Positions 25,799 through 34,913 of a DNA stretch of 64,000 nucleotides are shown one piece after another (the stretch's first letter is position 1; every line of letters starts with the position of its first letter). This DNA comes from JBBPYC01 sp038200275. GTDB lineage: Bacteria; Pseudomonadota; Gammaproteobacteria; Burkholderiales; Burkholderiaceae_C. Under the pieces are notes generated by a model. That model did not search any database, was not told where the DNA came from, and saw only the letters and a list, made by a program, of their open reading frames with translations. The position numbers and the translations under genes were made by a program. The stretch covers positions 78,099 to 142,098 of the forward strand of contig JBBPYC010000002.1 of assembly GCA_038200275.1 (NCBI GenBank), given 5' to 3'.

Positions 25799-27225
25799 TC
25801 GTGCGGCAACCGCACCAGCCCCGGCGTGGAGCGCGGATAGATCCAGGCAAAGGTCAGGTGGCGCTTCCACTCGTCGTAGACAACCATCCCGCTCGAATCG
25901 AACAGGTAAGCGCTCACGACATAGTCGCCGGTATGCAATGACAACTCAGGGAACGTCACGATCGCGCGCCAGATCCCGGGCTCGACCTGCTCGGCTGCGG
26001 CGCCGTCGGCATGCGTAGCGACCGAGGTGATACCCACGCCGTGTGCCTGCTCGATCATGATGCCGAAGCATGGCCGCTCGCTGCTTGGCGCGCGCGCATA
26101 AAGGGTGATCTTCAGGTCGGTTGAGGTAAGCATTGGCACCTCGCCCGATCCAAGGTCGGCGACCTCGAGCGCGACCAGCTCGGCGCGCTTGCCGGTGTCG
26201 ATTGTTTGTATTGCAAGCGTCGATGCTGCGACCGGCTCGACCGCCTGAATGCTCGCAATCTGGCGCGCGGCCACCGCGTCTTGCCGCCGCACGTGCGCAT
26301 CATAAGAAGCCAGCACGATGTCGGTTGGCCCAAACGCTTGCACGCGGCCACCATCCAGCCAGAGCGCCACGTCACAGATCAAACGCACGTGATAGAGGCT
26401 ATGTGAACAGAACAAGATGGTGCAGCCGTGCTCGCGGAATGCATCGATGCGCTCGACGCATTTTTTTTGAAAGTGCTGGTCGCCAACAGCCAACGCTTCA
26501 TCCACGATCAGCACGTCGGGTTCAATCGCGGTCACCAGCGCAAACGCAAGACGAACCGCCATGCCTGAGGAATAGGTTTTTACCGGCCGATCGATTGCAT
26601 CGCCAAGCTCGGAGAACTCGATGATGCTCGATTCAAGCCGTGCCATGTCGGCCGTGCCGATGCCGATCAGGCTGCCACCAAAGTACAGGTTGTCGCGCCC
26701 GCTGAAGTCGGGATGAAAGCCCGCACCAAGTTCCAGAATCGCGGTAACACGTCCGATCCGGCTGACACTGCCCGTGGTGGGCTGTAGGGTTCCAGCCATC
26801 AGCTTGAGCAACGAGCTCTTGCCCGCGCCATTGTCGCCAATCACTCCCATGCACTGGCCACGGTGCAGCTCAAACGACACGTTTTGCAACGCCCAATGGC
26901 TGCGGTGATAGCTGCGCCCAGTCAACAGCGACTTGAGCCGGGCACGCGGGGTGTCGTAGAGCTTGTATTCCTTGCCAAGCTGAGACACGCGCAGCACAGC
27001 CGTAGCGGCATCATCATCAAGCACTTCCGCGTCTTCAGTCGACGCTTCAGGCGCATCATCGAGCGGCCCGCGCAGGACGGTCGATGCCGATCCCAAGCCA
27101 GCTTCGGCCGGCAATGCAACAGCCACCTGGTCGTCTTCGAGCGCCGCCACCGCAAGCGCGTTCTGGTCGTCGATCGAACGATTTTCCGGCAGCGCCGGAT
27201 GGAATAAGTCGTGGCCCTCACGCAT
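25789..27225 (-). CDS. wzt: Polysaccharide ABC transporter ATP-binding protein, Wzt-type with C-terminal binding domain
   Basis: 478 residues. After an acidic, low-complexity N-terminal extension (~1-75) comes an ABC domain: Walker A GDNGAGKSS (130-138), ILELGAGFHPDFSGRDNL typical of Wzt/TagH proteins, signature YSSGMAVRL, Walker B VLIVDEALAVGD and switch FCSHSLYHV. Residues from about 340 on form a separate beta-sandwich (Wzt_C-like), which in E. coli O9a recognises the finished chain terminus. It works with Wzm, whose stop lies 21 bp upstream of this start. The N-terminal extension is unusual and may interact with other locus proteins. Confidence 0.92.
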   Translation of the reverse strand: MREGHDLFHPALPENRSIDDQNALAVAALEDDQVAVALPAEAGLGSASTVLRGPLDDAPEASTEDAEVLDDDAATAVLRVSQLGKEYKLYDTPRARLKSLLTGRSYHRSHWALQNVSFELHRGQCMGVIGDNGAGKSSLLKLMAGTLQPTTGSVSRIGRVTAILELGAGFHPDFSGRDNLYFGGSLIGIGTADMARLESSIIEFSELGDAIDRPVKTYSSGMAVRLAFALVTAIEPDVLIVDEALAVGDQHFQKKCVERIDAFREHGCTILFCSHSLYHVRLICDVALWLDGGRVQAFGPTDIVLASYDAHVRRQDAVAARQIASIQAVEPVAASTLAIQTIDTGKRAELVALEVADLGSGEVPMLTSTDLKITLYARAPSSERPCFGIMIEQAHGVGITSVATHADGAAAEQVEPGIWRAIVTFPELSLHTGDYVVSAYLFDSSGMVVYDEWKRHLTFAWIYPRSTPGLVRLPHEWS

Positions 27226-27246
27226 TGCTTATTGCCTGCACGTTGC

Positions 27247-28047
27247 TTACAGCCAGTCGACCAATTGCTCGCGACTGCGGCGCACCAACACAGCGAGCAA
27301 CAACGCGAGGCCACCGATCCACAATGCAATCGCGATCCAGACGCTGGCAGGCGGCACGGTGCCTTGCAGCAACAGGCTTTGATAACCGATCACGAAAGCC
27401 GTCATGGGATTCGCCCACAGCACCCAACGCCAGTCTTCCGGAAACAGAGACAGTGGAAACAGCACCGGCGACAGGTAAATGCCGACCGACAGCAAGAAGC
27501 CGACCACCTGCACCGTGTCCCGCAATGCGGCAGCCAGAATCGCCAGCGCATAGCCAAGCACGAGGCACAACAGCAACTCCGCAAACAGCAGCGGCAGCAA
27601 CGTCAGCAGCGCTGGATCGAAATGGTGAAACGGCGTGTAAGCGAACGCGACGACCGCGATCAGCGGGCCAAAAATGACACCGCTGGCCAGCACCGCACGC
27701 ACTGGAAAGAGCACCGGCGGCAGTGCGTTCTTCTGTAGCACACCGCCCGCTTCGATCAGACTGTTCATGCCGCGCGAAACCGCGTCGCAAAAAGCCATCC
27801 AGGGCAAGGCGCCGACAATCAGATAAGCACCGACCGCACGTGTCGGCGCGTTTTCGCCCAGCCGCATTGAAAACACCACGTCGAATACGAGGTAATAAGC
27901 CGCCACCGTCAACAACGGCTGCAGGTACGGCCAGATCACACCGGCTGCGGTTCCAGCATGGCGCGCTGCTATTTCGCGTCGCGTCAGTACCCAGACCAGT
28001 GCGCGAGAACGCCAAAGCGTGCTGGCTTCAAATGCGAGCGTCATCAT
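27247..28047 (-). CDS. wzm: Polysaccharide ABC transporter permease, Wzm-type
   Basis: 266-residue ABC-2 permease with about six membrane helices. LWRSRALVWVLTRREIAARHAG is the usual amphipathic interfacial start of Wzm/TagG proteins, followed by GVIWPYLQPLLTVAAYYLVF. It exports lipid-linked polysaccharide across the inner membrane together with Wzt. The next downstream gene is wzt (21 bp), with which it forms an operon. The 115 bp between it and the ppiC gene probably hold its promoter. Confidence 0.92.
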   Translation of the reverse strand: MMTLAFEASTLWRSRALVWVLTRREIAARHAGTAAGVIWPYLQPLLTVAAYYLVFDVVFSMRLGENAPTRAVGAYLIVGALPWMAFCDAVSRGMNSLIEAGGVLQKNALPPVLFPVRAVLASGVIFGPLIAVVAFAYTPFHHFDPALLTLLPLLFAELLLCLVLGYALAILAAALRDTVQVVGFLLSVGIYLSPVLFPLSLFPEDWRWVLWANPMTAFVIGYQSLLLQGTVPPASVWIAIALWIGGLALLLAVLVRRSREQLVDWL

Positions 28048-28162
28048 TACGGAACAAGCATCACCACCTCAACCACAATCGTAACCATTCAAGTTGGACG
28101 GCGGCCGTAGTTTCCGCCTGAAGAGGGCGATGACCGAAGCGCAGGAAAAGGACACCGCGCGA

Positions 28163-29068
28163 CTACTTACTTTGCGCGGCCGCAAATGCTTCAATCGCGG
28201 GCTTGTTGAACTGCAAAGTTTCATTCAACCGCTGCAAGACCGCATCCCGCACGTCCTTGACGCTTTGCTTGGCGGCCTCGTCCTTAAGCTGCTTTTCCAC
28301 CTCGTCAAACGGTTGCGGGGCAGCGGGCCGCTTCTTGGTCAGTTCGATGATGTGGAAGCCGAACGGGCTTTCGACAAGCGGACTCAGGTCACCTGGTTGT
28401 TCCAGCGCAAAGGCAGCGTCTTCGAACGGCTTGACCATCTTTCCCCGGCCAAAGAAACCCAGATCGCCTCCGTTGGCTGCGCTGCCGGGATCGTCGGACG
28501 ATTTTTTTGCCAGCGCTGCAAAGTCGGCCCCTTTTTTCAATTCCGCAAGCAATCCTTCGGCTTTTGCACGCGCTTCGGCATCTGTGCCCTTCACCAAGAT
28601 ATGCCGCGCCTGTACCTGCGCCGGCTGCATGAAGCGATCGGGTTTGGCTTGGTAAGCCGCCTTCGCAAACTGCGTCATGGCCTCGTCTTTCGGCGCCTCT
28701 TTCAACTCGATTGCTGCGAGTCGCGCGTCAGACAGCACCTTATCGCGCGCAATCCGCAATTGCGCCTGAACCAGCGGATACTTTTCGAACCCGGCCTCGA
28801 TGGCCTCAGCCGCAAGCACACGCCGCATATACAAATTCGATGCAACTTCCGCAACATTCTGTGGCTTGCGAAAAAAAGCGATTCTCGCTGGCTCGGGCAT
28901 TCGTTGCGCCTCGGAAAGCACATCTTCGGCCGTTACCTGAGCGCCAGCGCCTTCAACCAGGATGTCTTCGGTATTGCTGGCTGCGCTGACCGTCACGCCG
29001 TGCATCAGCCCCGCCAGCACCCCCATTTGAATCAACAACCGCACGCGGGAATTCATTGGCTTCATCAT
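28163..29068 (-). CDS. Periplasmic SurA/PpiC-type peptidyl-prolyl isomerase
   Basis: 301 residues with a signal peptide (MGVLAGLMHGVTVSA). The N-terminal part is a helical chaperone arm (RKPQNVAEVASNLYMRRVLA). The parvulin domain starts about residue 150 with QARHILVKGTDAEA and continues through FAALAKKSSDDPGSAANGGDLGFFGRGKMVKPFE to SPFGFHIIELTKK. It helps fold secreted or outer-membrane proteins. Three Met codons cluster at 29056-29068; the first is taken. Whether it serves the polysaccharide locus or the envelope protein next door is unknown. Confidence 0.88.
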   Translation of the reverse strand: MMKPMNSRVRLLIQMGVLAGLMHGVTVSAASNTEDILVEGAGAQVTAEDVLSEAQRMPEPARIAFFRKPQNVAEVASNLYMRRVLAAEAIEAGFEKYPLVQAQLRIARDKVLSDARLAAIELKEAPKDEAMTQFAKAAYQAKPDRFMQPAQVQARHILVKGTDAEARAKAEGLLAELKKGADFAALAKKSSDDPGSAANGGDLGFFGRGKMVKPFEDAAFALEQPGDLSPLVESPFGFHIIELTKKRPAAPQPFDEVEKQLKDEAAKQSVKDVRDAVLQRLNETLQFNKPAIEAFAAAQSK

Positions 29069-29170
29069 TTTCAGATACACACAACAGTCTGCTGCGACAA
29101 CGCTTCAGACCACACACGTGGCTTGAAAAAACGGACGCAGCAAAACTTAAAACAGCAGATATCGATCTGC

Positions 29171-29200
29171 AAAGAAAAAAGCGGGAGCACGCTCCCGCTT
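29171..29200 (-). terminator. Rho-independent terminator after the envelope-protein gene
   Basis: GCGGGAGC at 29181-29188 and GCTCCCGC at 29191-29198 form an 8-bp GC-rich stem (extended by A-T pairs). Reading the minus strand, the stem is followed by TTTTTTCTTT. A strong terminator at this site fits high expression of the gene upstream of it. Confidence 0.88.
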
Positions 29201-29246
29201 GTCAGACCGGTGGGACAGCAATCAATGCTGTTCCCAGGGCTGTTCG

Positions 29247-29272
29247 ACTCGTCGAATTAACTCGTCGAATTA
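29247..29272 (-). repeat. 13-bp tandem duplication carrying the stop codon
   Basis: ACTCGTCGAATTA occurs twice head to tail (29247-29259 and 29260-29272). On the minus strand each copy supplies TAA in the reading frame of the envelope protein gene, so the duplication adds a second stop and does not extend the protein. Confidence 0.85.
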
Positions 29273-31015
29273 CTTGACTACGCGCTCATAACGGTGATTC
29301 CAGACGCCGCTGTAGTTGGACGTAAAGTTGCCGTTGTTCGGATTCGTTACCTTCAGGTAGTACGCACCCAACGTCGGCAGACCACCGCCCAAGCCCGGCG
29401 TGAAGATCGTTGCCCAACCCGAATTGGCCGGAGCACCAGGAGCCTGGCTTGTCCCTACACCGGTCGTGGCCGCAACGTCTTTGCGAGCCACCGAAGCGTT
29501 CAGCACTGAAGAAGCAGCCGTGTTGCCTTGGTTGAACGACAACACCTGAACTTCACCGCAGAACTTCAACACGGCACCGGCTGCACCCGGAGAAATAACG
29601 AAATCAGAACCTACATCCGATACCCGCTCTTCCCTGTCGTAGAAGCTGAGGGTGGAAGTGCTCGCACCGGCCGACCGGTCTGAGCGGAAGTCCAGACAGA
29701 CCTGCGGGAAGTTGCCGGTTGTCGCGTCGTTTCTGAACTCTGTGTTGGTGCGATCGAAGTAGTTAACACGACCTGGGCCAGCAGAAGCAAAGTCGCTGTA
29801 CACAAGCCCAGTCAGATTCGGCGAAGACGCAGGTGTGGACGGTACGGCATCGTAGTTCAGCGCCACGTTATAACGCCGCGTCGGGAAGGACAAGGTCCAA
29901 TCGGTTGCCGCCTGCAAACCGCCGCCCGTCAGATACTCGTTGCGAACCGAGTTGGTTGCGATCGCCATCGACAGATCGCTGGCCTGGCGCAACGGTGCAA
30001 GTGTATTCGTCCCAAACACTGTGCCATTGCTATCGTCGGTCGACGACCCAATAGCCAAGGTGTCGTTCAGCCGGGTGTACGGCGTGGACATATCGGGCAG
30101 GTCAAAAGACAATGCCAGCAACGGACCTTGACGCAACAACGGATCGGACGTACCAAGCAGCGTTGCCGAGCGGCCGACTTGGGTCGGAAGCTGCGGCGAG
30201 AAAACGATGTTGCCGGTGCCAGCAACGTTTCCACCGGGGGCTCCCGGGAGACCGTTCACCGCCAGAATCGACGTGGCTTCGTTGGTCCAGCTGGTTGCAG
30301 CCCCGACCTGGTTGATGATGCCGTAGTTGGCAAACAAGCCCGTTGTCGGTACATAGAGGCCCAGCTTGTTGGCCTCTGTTTCGTTGGCCGGATCGCTGCG
30401 AAGTGCACCCAGAGCGGTGCCAGTGGCGACAGAACACTTGTTCGGCGGCGCGCCGTCGACGTGCTTGATCGCTACGAACAACGATTTCGGATCAGTGTTC
30501 GGGTGGATGTCTGCCATATTGAAGATTTCAATATAGCCTTCGCGCGTTTGCTGCGCCTTTATTGCATCGCTGAAACGGTCTGGGAACCGAGTGGTCACGA
30601 ACGGAACCCCGTCGACCTTCTGGGGCAGAGTGCAGCTTGAGTCGGTCACGCTGAGACGGGGCAAGCCGTTGACATCGCCACCGGTGTTGATGTTGGCTGA
30701 CCAGACGTCGCCCGGCGACAGGAACAGCTGGAAGTCAAACACGTCGTCTGAGTTCGATGCGCCGCGGAAGCGGATCTTGACGGCCTTGCCGTTAACGGTA
30801 TCGGTGTTGACAATGTTGAACAGCGTGCTGTTGCCTGCTTGGGCAGTGTAGTAAGGAATCAGCAGGCTGTGACCAATGCCGCCGTCATTCACGCGCAGAT
30901 CCTGCGCGGTCGTGGTCGTACCCACGATAACGGCTGCGGATGCACCGCCGACCAAACCCAAGCCGGCGATCAGCGCAGCTACGCTCAACGCAACAGCGTT
31001 TTTTCTCATCTTCAT
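29270..31015 (-). CDS. Large secreted cell-envelope protein, function unknown
   Basis: 581 residues with a clear signal peptide (AVALSVAALIAGLGLVGGASA-AV). The mature part is rich in Gly, Ser, Thr, Asn and Asp with few Cys, and contains HSLLIPYYTAQAGNSTLFNI, NGKAVKIRFRGASNSDDVFD and FQLFLSPGDVW. The same run of motifs occurs in uncharacterised envelope proteins of other Burkholderiales; an S-layer or surface coat role is a guess. GGAG lies 8 nt before ATG 31015, which is preferred over the upstream 31045. The gene stands alone, with a 236-bp upstream gap and a strong terminator. It neighbours the type II secretion genes, so it may be a T2SS substrate. Confidence 0.8.
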   Translation of the reverse strand: MKMRKNAVALSVAALIAGLGLVGGASAAVIVGTTTTAQDLRVNDGGIGHSLLIPYYTAQAGNSTLFNIVNTDTVNGKAVKIRFRGASNSDDVFDFQLFLSPGDVWSANINTGGDVNGLPRLSVTDSSCTLPQKVDGVPFVTTRFPDRFSDAIKAQQTREGYIEIFNMADIHPNTDPKSLFVAIKHVDGAPPNKCSVATGTALGALRSDPANETEANKLGLYVPTTGLFANYGIINQVGAATSWTNEATSILAVNGLPGAPGGNVAGTGNIVFSPQLPTQVGRSATLLGTSDPLLRQGPLLALSFDLPDMSTPYTRLNDTLAIGSSTDDSNGTVFGTNTLAPLRQASDLSMAIATNSVRNEYLTGGGLQAATDWTLSFPTRRYNVALNYDAVPSTPASSPNLTGLVYSDFASAGPGRVNYFDRTNTEFRNDATTGNFPQVCLDFRSDRSAGASTSTLSFYDREERVSDVGSDFVISPGAAGAVLKFCGEVQVLSFNQGNTAASSVLNASVARKDVAATTGVGTSQAPGAPANSGWATIFTPGLGGGLPTLGAYYLKVTNPNNGNFTSNYSGVWNHRYERVVK

Positions 31016-31251
31016 CAATTCACTCCAGTTAAATTTTAACTTCAAGACCTACTCTACGCGGGGTCATCGTAGCACAAGGAATTTCTGCTTTTTCTCAGAT
31101 ACAGCGCCACACAACATCAGCGTGTTGGCGGACTGCAACGCCAGACAAATCCTTCTTGTTACGGTCCGCTTCATCGCGTTGCCTCGGACTGCAAGTTCCT
31201 CCAGACAACGCCACGTCCCCTGCGATGCAGTTCGGCACGGAGCGCTGACGA

Positions 31252-31698
31252 TTACTCCGCGGGAAACAGGTACCACCCGCCCTCCTGCCTGATCCAATTC
31301 TCCTGTACATGGGTATCCAACTTGTTGGCGGGCAGACCCGGTAGAAAGGCTTCCGTTTCAATGCGAACCGTGGCGGTGCACTGGTCGCCGGCAACGTTGC
31401 ATTCCACCCGTTTGGCTTCGCCGCTGTTCCAGCTTGCTGCGCCGAGGGGGCGCACATAGCTTTTCAGAGAACGCACCGCCCGGTAACCGGGTGAAAGATA
31501 TTGATAAGCCTGTTCGAGTTTGCCGTCCACCAGCAGCTGCCACCGTTCGTTCGCACGCACTCGCACAGCGGCTTCGGGCACCAACTGGACGGCGCTTGCC
31601 TGGGTGACGATGGCCGATGCGGCGAGCAGCACGAATGCGGCACGGACCACGCGCCTGCTCTGGAAAGCGCGGTGCAGCGCGGGCATTTTTTCCGTCAT
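31252..31698 (-). CDS. Small exported protein coupled to gspD
   Basis: 148 residues. An N-terminal hydrophobic stretch VVRAAFVLLAASAIVTQASA is a probable signal peptide. The mature part, ANERWQLLVDGKLEQAYQYLSPGYRAV through ENWIRQEGGWYLFPAE, has the pattern of an NTF2-like cone fold. Function is not recognised. The ATG overlaps the gspD stop as ATGA (31695-31698), so it is the last gene of the secretion operon and may be an accessory factor of the secretin. Confidence 0.75.
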   Translation of the reverse strand: MTEKMPALHRAFQSRRVVRAAFVLLAASAIVTQASAVQLVPEAAVRVRANERWQLLVDGKLEQAYQYLSPGYRAVRSLKSYVRPLGAASWNSGEAKRVECNVAGDQCTATVRIETEAFLPGLPANKLDTHVQENWIRQEGGWYLFPAE

Positions 31699-34151
31699 GG
31701 AAGGGATCCTCCGGGGGGGTTGGTTGAGATTGCGGGCGCGGTTGGCTGGTCGCTGATCACGAGCGGCTGCTGACGCAGGAGCGCACGATCTTCGATGGCT
31801 TTAAAACCCTTCATGCGGTCGCGCATCTCGCGGCCCACGTCGCGCGCTTCTTGGTCCGAGCGTACAACCCGGGGGGTGATGATGACGAGCAGTTCGGTCC
31901 TGCGGCCATCGGAGTTGGTCGTACCGAACAGGCTGCCGACCAAGGGCAAATCGTGCAGGCCAGGAATGCCGGACTTGCCGACGGTTTCCCGCTCCCGAAT
32001 CAAGCCGCCCAGCACCACGGTCTCGCCGGAGCGCACCGCAATCTTGCTGTTGATCTGCCGCTGTAGGAACGTCGGCTGCGCAGTCGCGCTGGCCGCGCTC
32101 ACGTCCGTCACGGCCTGGTTCAACTGCATGGTGACGACGTTGCCTGAAGTGACGGACGGAGTGACTGCCAACTGCACGCCGGTGTCTTTGTATTGCACGC
32201 TGGAGGTGGCCAAGCCACCCGTGGTGATGGTGGTGCTGGAGACGATCGGAACCTGATCGCCGACGCCGATCGTCGCTGTATGGTTGTCCAGCACCAGCAA
32301 GGACGGACTTGAAATCACCTTCACTTGCGTCTTGGTGGCCAGCAGGTTCAACACCGCGCGCACGTCGCCCAGGGAGTTTTTCAACGTATAAGAAAACCCG
32401 GCGCCGGCACCGCCCAAGACGCCGCCGGCGACCGTACTGAGCACACCACGGCCCGTGGTTCCGTTGCCGGGGTTGTCGCTGAACGCCCACTCCAGGCCGT
32501 AGTTCAACTCGTCGATCAGAGTCACCTCGATGATGCTTGCCTCGATCAGCACCTGCGTGGCTGGCACGTCGAGCCGCTGCAACACAGTTTCGATCTTTCG
32601 ATACTCGGCTGCGGTGCTGTAGACAAGGACCACGTTGTTGAGTTTGTCCGCGATGACCCGCGCGCCGCTGCCCAGATTCACTGCGGTCACACCAGCGCTC
32701 TGTTGAGCTGCACCGGCTTGCACGGCACCACCGGTGGCAGCGAAAGGACGGTTCAATGCCGCACCACCAAAGGCCCCGCCGCCCAGCGTTCCACCGCCGA
32801 ACCCGCCCACGCCGCCGAACCCACCGGCCCCTCCGCCCGCATAACCCAATCCACCAGCAGCCCCGCCAAGCCCCATGCCGCCAGCGCTGTTCAAACTTCC
32901 CGCGTCCAACCCCGGCGCAATCCCAGTGCCACCAGCAGCTCCTTGCGTGCCCGCTCCACCAAACAATCCGCTCAACACCTCCGCCAAATGCTGCGCTGAG
33001 CCGTTCTGTACCGCATAAACACGAAGTTCCGGCTCCTTGCTGTTGCCATTCGGCTGATCCAGCCGCTCAATCCATTCGCGTGCGGTGTCCAGGTACGAAG
33101 CACGCGGCGTGACCACCAGGATGCTGTTGAGCCGCTCGATCGGCACGATGCGCAGCGCGCCGTTCAGTGCGGCGGGCAGCGGCAACGCGTTGCTCGGCTC
33201 GGGCTGGCCGGCGGTGCTGGGCGGCGGCGCGGCGGCGGCACCCGCGGGCAAACCGGCAGCGCCCGGAGAGCCGTCCGCGTTTCCGATCACCACGCGCAGC
33301 GCTTCCTGCATTTCACGCACGCTGGCGTACTTGAGCGGAAACACACCGACCGACATGCCCTTCAGCAGATCCACGTCAAAGGTGTTGACCAGATCAAGCC
33401 AGCCTTCGGCTTGGCTGCGCGTGCCGACCAGCACCAGCAGGTTGCGCACCGTGTCCGCGCGTACCAACGCCTCAGCGGGCAGCAGGGGTTTCAAGATCGC
33501 AGCCATCTCATTTGCGCCGATGTACTTCAGTGGCACGATCACCGCGCCGTAGCCGGGCGGCAGCGCGCCGTTGCCCACCTGGCGCGGCGCCGCGACGACG
33601 CCTTTGAGCGCTTCCGGCCGGCCGACGTGGTAGACGCCGCGCGTATCACGGGCCAGCAGCATGCCGTTTGCGTACAGCGCGCTTTCCAGCAAGGTCATGG
33701 CTTCGTCCGCGCTGACCCGGCCCTTCGTGGCCAGCGTGACGGTGCCGTTCAGCGGCGGATGCAGCACGTAGTCGACGCCGACAATATCGCGCAGAACCAC
33801 GTTGGCGACTTCGGCAACCGGCGCATCCTCAAAGCGGAACTGGTTGGCAGGGCCAGTGATTGGTGCGATGCGCCGCGCAGGCGCCACGACCCGATCGGTG
33901 CCGCGGATGATGCGCGGCTGAAGGCTGCGTTCGTCGTCTGCAGACGGGCTCGACGGCACCGGGTTCGCACCTGCGGCGCTGCCGCCCATCGACACCGCAC
34001 TACCGGCTCTGCCCGCAGGCGAATAGTCACCCCCGTTGAACAAGGTGCCAACGATCGGCTCGGAGCTTGGCAGCGCGACGGGCGGCGCCACGCAGCCGAC
34101 TTGCACCAGCGCAGCGGCCAGCATGATCGGGGTCAGTCGGAAGTTGGGCAT
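31695..34151 (-). CDS. gspD: Type II secretion secretin GspD
   Basis: 818-residue outer-membrane channel subunit. N-terminus MPNFRLTPIMLAAALVQVGC could be a signal peptide with a weak lipobox. The N0 domain (FRFEDAPVAEVANVVLRDIVG) is followed by N1-N3 repeats, and the secretin core includes VLIEASIIEVTLIDELNYGLEW, VISSPSLLVLDNHTATIGVGDQVPI and SGETVVLGGLIRE. Between N3 and the core lies an unusually long Gly-rich insertion (~residues 395-485, GGAGGFGGVGGFGGG-type). A 63-bp gap separates it from the GspN-like gene; it overlaps the next gene by ATGA. Confidence 0.95.
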   Translation of the reverse strand: MPNFRLTPIMLAAALVQVGCVAPPVALPSSEPIVGTLFNGGDYSPAGRAGSAVSMGGSAAGANPVPSSPSADDERSLQPRIIRGTDRVVAPARRIAPITGPANQFRFEDAPVAEVANVVLRDIVGVDYVLHPPLNGTVTLATKGRVSADEAMTLLESALYANGMLLARDTRGVYHVGRPEALKGVVAAPRQVGNGALPPGYGAVIVPLKYIGANEMAAILKPLLPAEALVRADTVRNLLVLVGTRSQAEGWLDLVNTFDVDLLKGMSVGVFPLKYASVREMQEALRVVIGNADGSPGAAGLPAGAAAAPPPSTAGQPEPSNALPLPAALNGALRIVPIERLNSILVVTPRASYLDTAREWIERLDQPNGNSKEPELRVYAVQNGSAQHLAEVLSGLFGGAGTQGAAGGTGIAPGLDAGSLNSAGGMGLGGAAGGLGYAGGGAGGFGGVGGFGGGTLGGGAFGGAALNRPFAATGGAVQAGAAQQSAGVTAVNLGSGARVIADKLNNVVLVYSTAAEYRKIETVLQRLDVPATQVLIEASIIEVTLIDELNYGLEWAFSDNPGNGTTGRGVLSTVAGGVLGGAGAGFSYTLKNSLGDVRAVLNLLATKTQVKVISSPSLLVLDNHTATIGVGDQVPIVSSTTITTGGLATSSVQYKDTGVQLAVTPSVTSGNVVTMQLNQAVTDVSAASATAQPTFLQRQINSKIAVRSGETVVLGGLIRERETVGKSGIPGLHDLPLVGSLFGTTNSDGRRTELLVIITPRVVRSDQEARDVGREMRDRMKGFKAIEDRALLRQQPLVISDQPTAPAISTNPPGGSLP

Positions 34152-34214
34152 GGATTTACGTGGTTGTCGGTGTCTGGCGGTTGCAGGCTTGCGACTCGCC
34201 GGCGTAGCGACCCA

Positions 34215-34913
34215 TCAGGGCCGCGCCTTCGGTGGCGCGCCAAGAGCGGTAGCGGGCGACTTGGGTTGCCGCCCGCCGATCACGAACGGATCGGCCGGGG
34301 GTGCCGGCTGGGCAGTTGGTGCTGGCTTGGGCGGCAGCGGCGGGTTGCCCGCCGGCAGCGCGGGCGGCTGCGACACGCCAGCGCCACGGCCCGGGCGCTT
34401 GACTTCGAGCGGCAGCACGCGCTTGATGCCCGCTTGCGAGAAGGTCACGTCGTGGTCGCCGATCGACGTGATGGTCCAGTCGGCGATCTGGTCGTTCAGT
34501 TGCGCGCGCCGCGGCTTTCCGTCCACCATTGCGATGATGCCGCTGCGGGTGGCGCCCATGTACATGCCGAGGATCTTGACTTCCGCCAACGGGTCCGGCG
34601 GAGGTTTTTCGGTCACGACCGGCACTGGCGGTGGCTTGACCGGCGCTGGCGGCGGCAGCGGCACCGGCGGGCGGCGGCTTGGCGAGAACAGCGGACGCTG
34701 CAAGGTGGCTGTGAATGCGCTCGCGTCGGGCGAGGCACGGGATGCCAGCAGCGGCGCCATCGCGGCGAAGTCGGGCTCGCGCGCTGCCGGCGGCTGCCAG
34801 TGCGTATTGCGCAATTGCAGCGTGATCGGATCAAACCACAACGCAGCCAGCGCCGCGGCCAGCAACAGGCTGAAAGCCAGCAACAGCAACAGCACCGGCT
34901 CGAGGCGCCTCAA
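34215..34913 (-). CDS. Type II secretion GspC/GspN-like inner-membrane protein
   Basis: 232 residues: one N-terminal membrane helix (LEPVLLLLLAFSLLLAAALAALW), a Pro-rich linker (PPVPLPPPAPVKPPP) and an HR/PilP-like beta domain (AEVKILGMYMGATRSGIIAMVDG through IKRVLPLEV), then a Pro-rich tail. In this gene order the product is usually called protein N, but its layout is that of a GspC-type linker between the inner-membrane platform and the secretin. No separate gspC exists in the cluster, so it probably fills that role. ATG overlaps the gspM stop (ATGA). Confidence 0.8.
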   Translation of the reverse strand: MRRLEPVLLLLLAFSLLLAAALAALWFDPITLQLRNTHWQPPAAREPDFAAMAPLLASRASPDASAFTATLQRPLFSPSRRPPVPLPPPAPVKPPPVPVVTEKPPPDPLAEVKILGMYMGATRSGIIAMVDGKPRRAQLNDQIADWTITSIGDHDVTFSQAGIKRVLPLEVKRPGRGAGVSQPPALPAGNPPLPPKPAPTAQPAPPADPFVIGGRQPKSPATALGAPPKARP

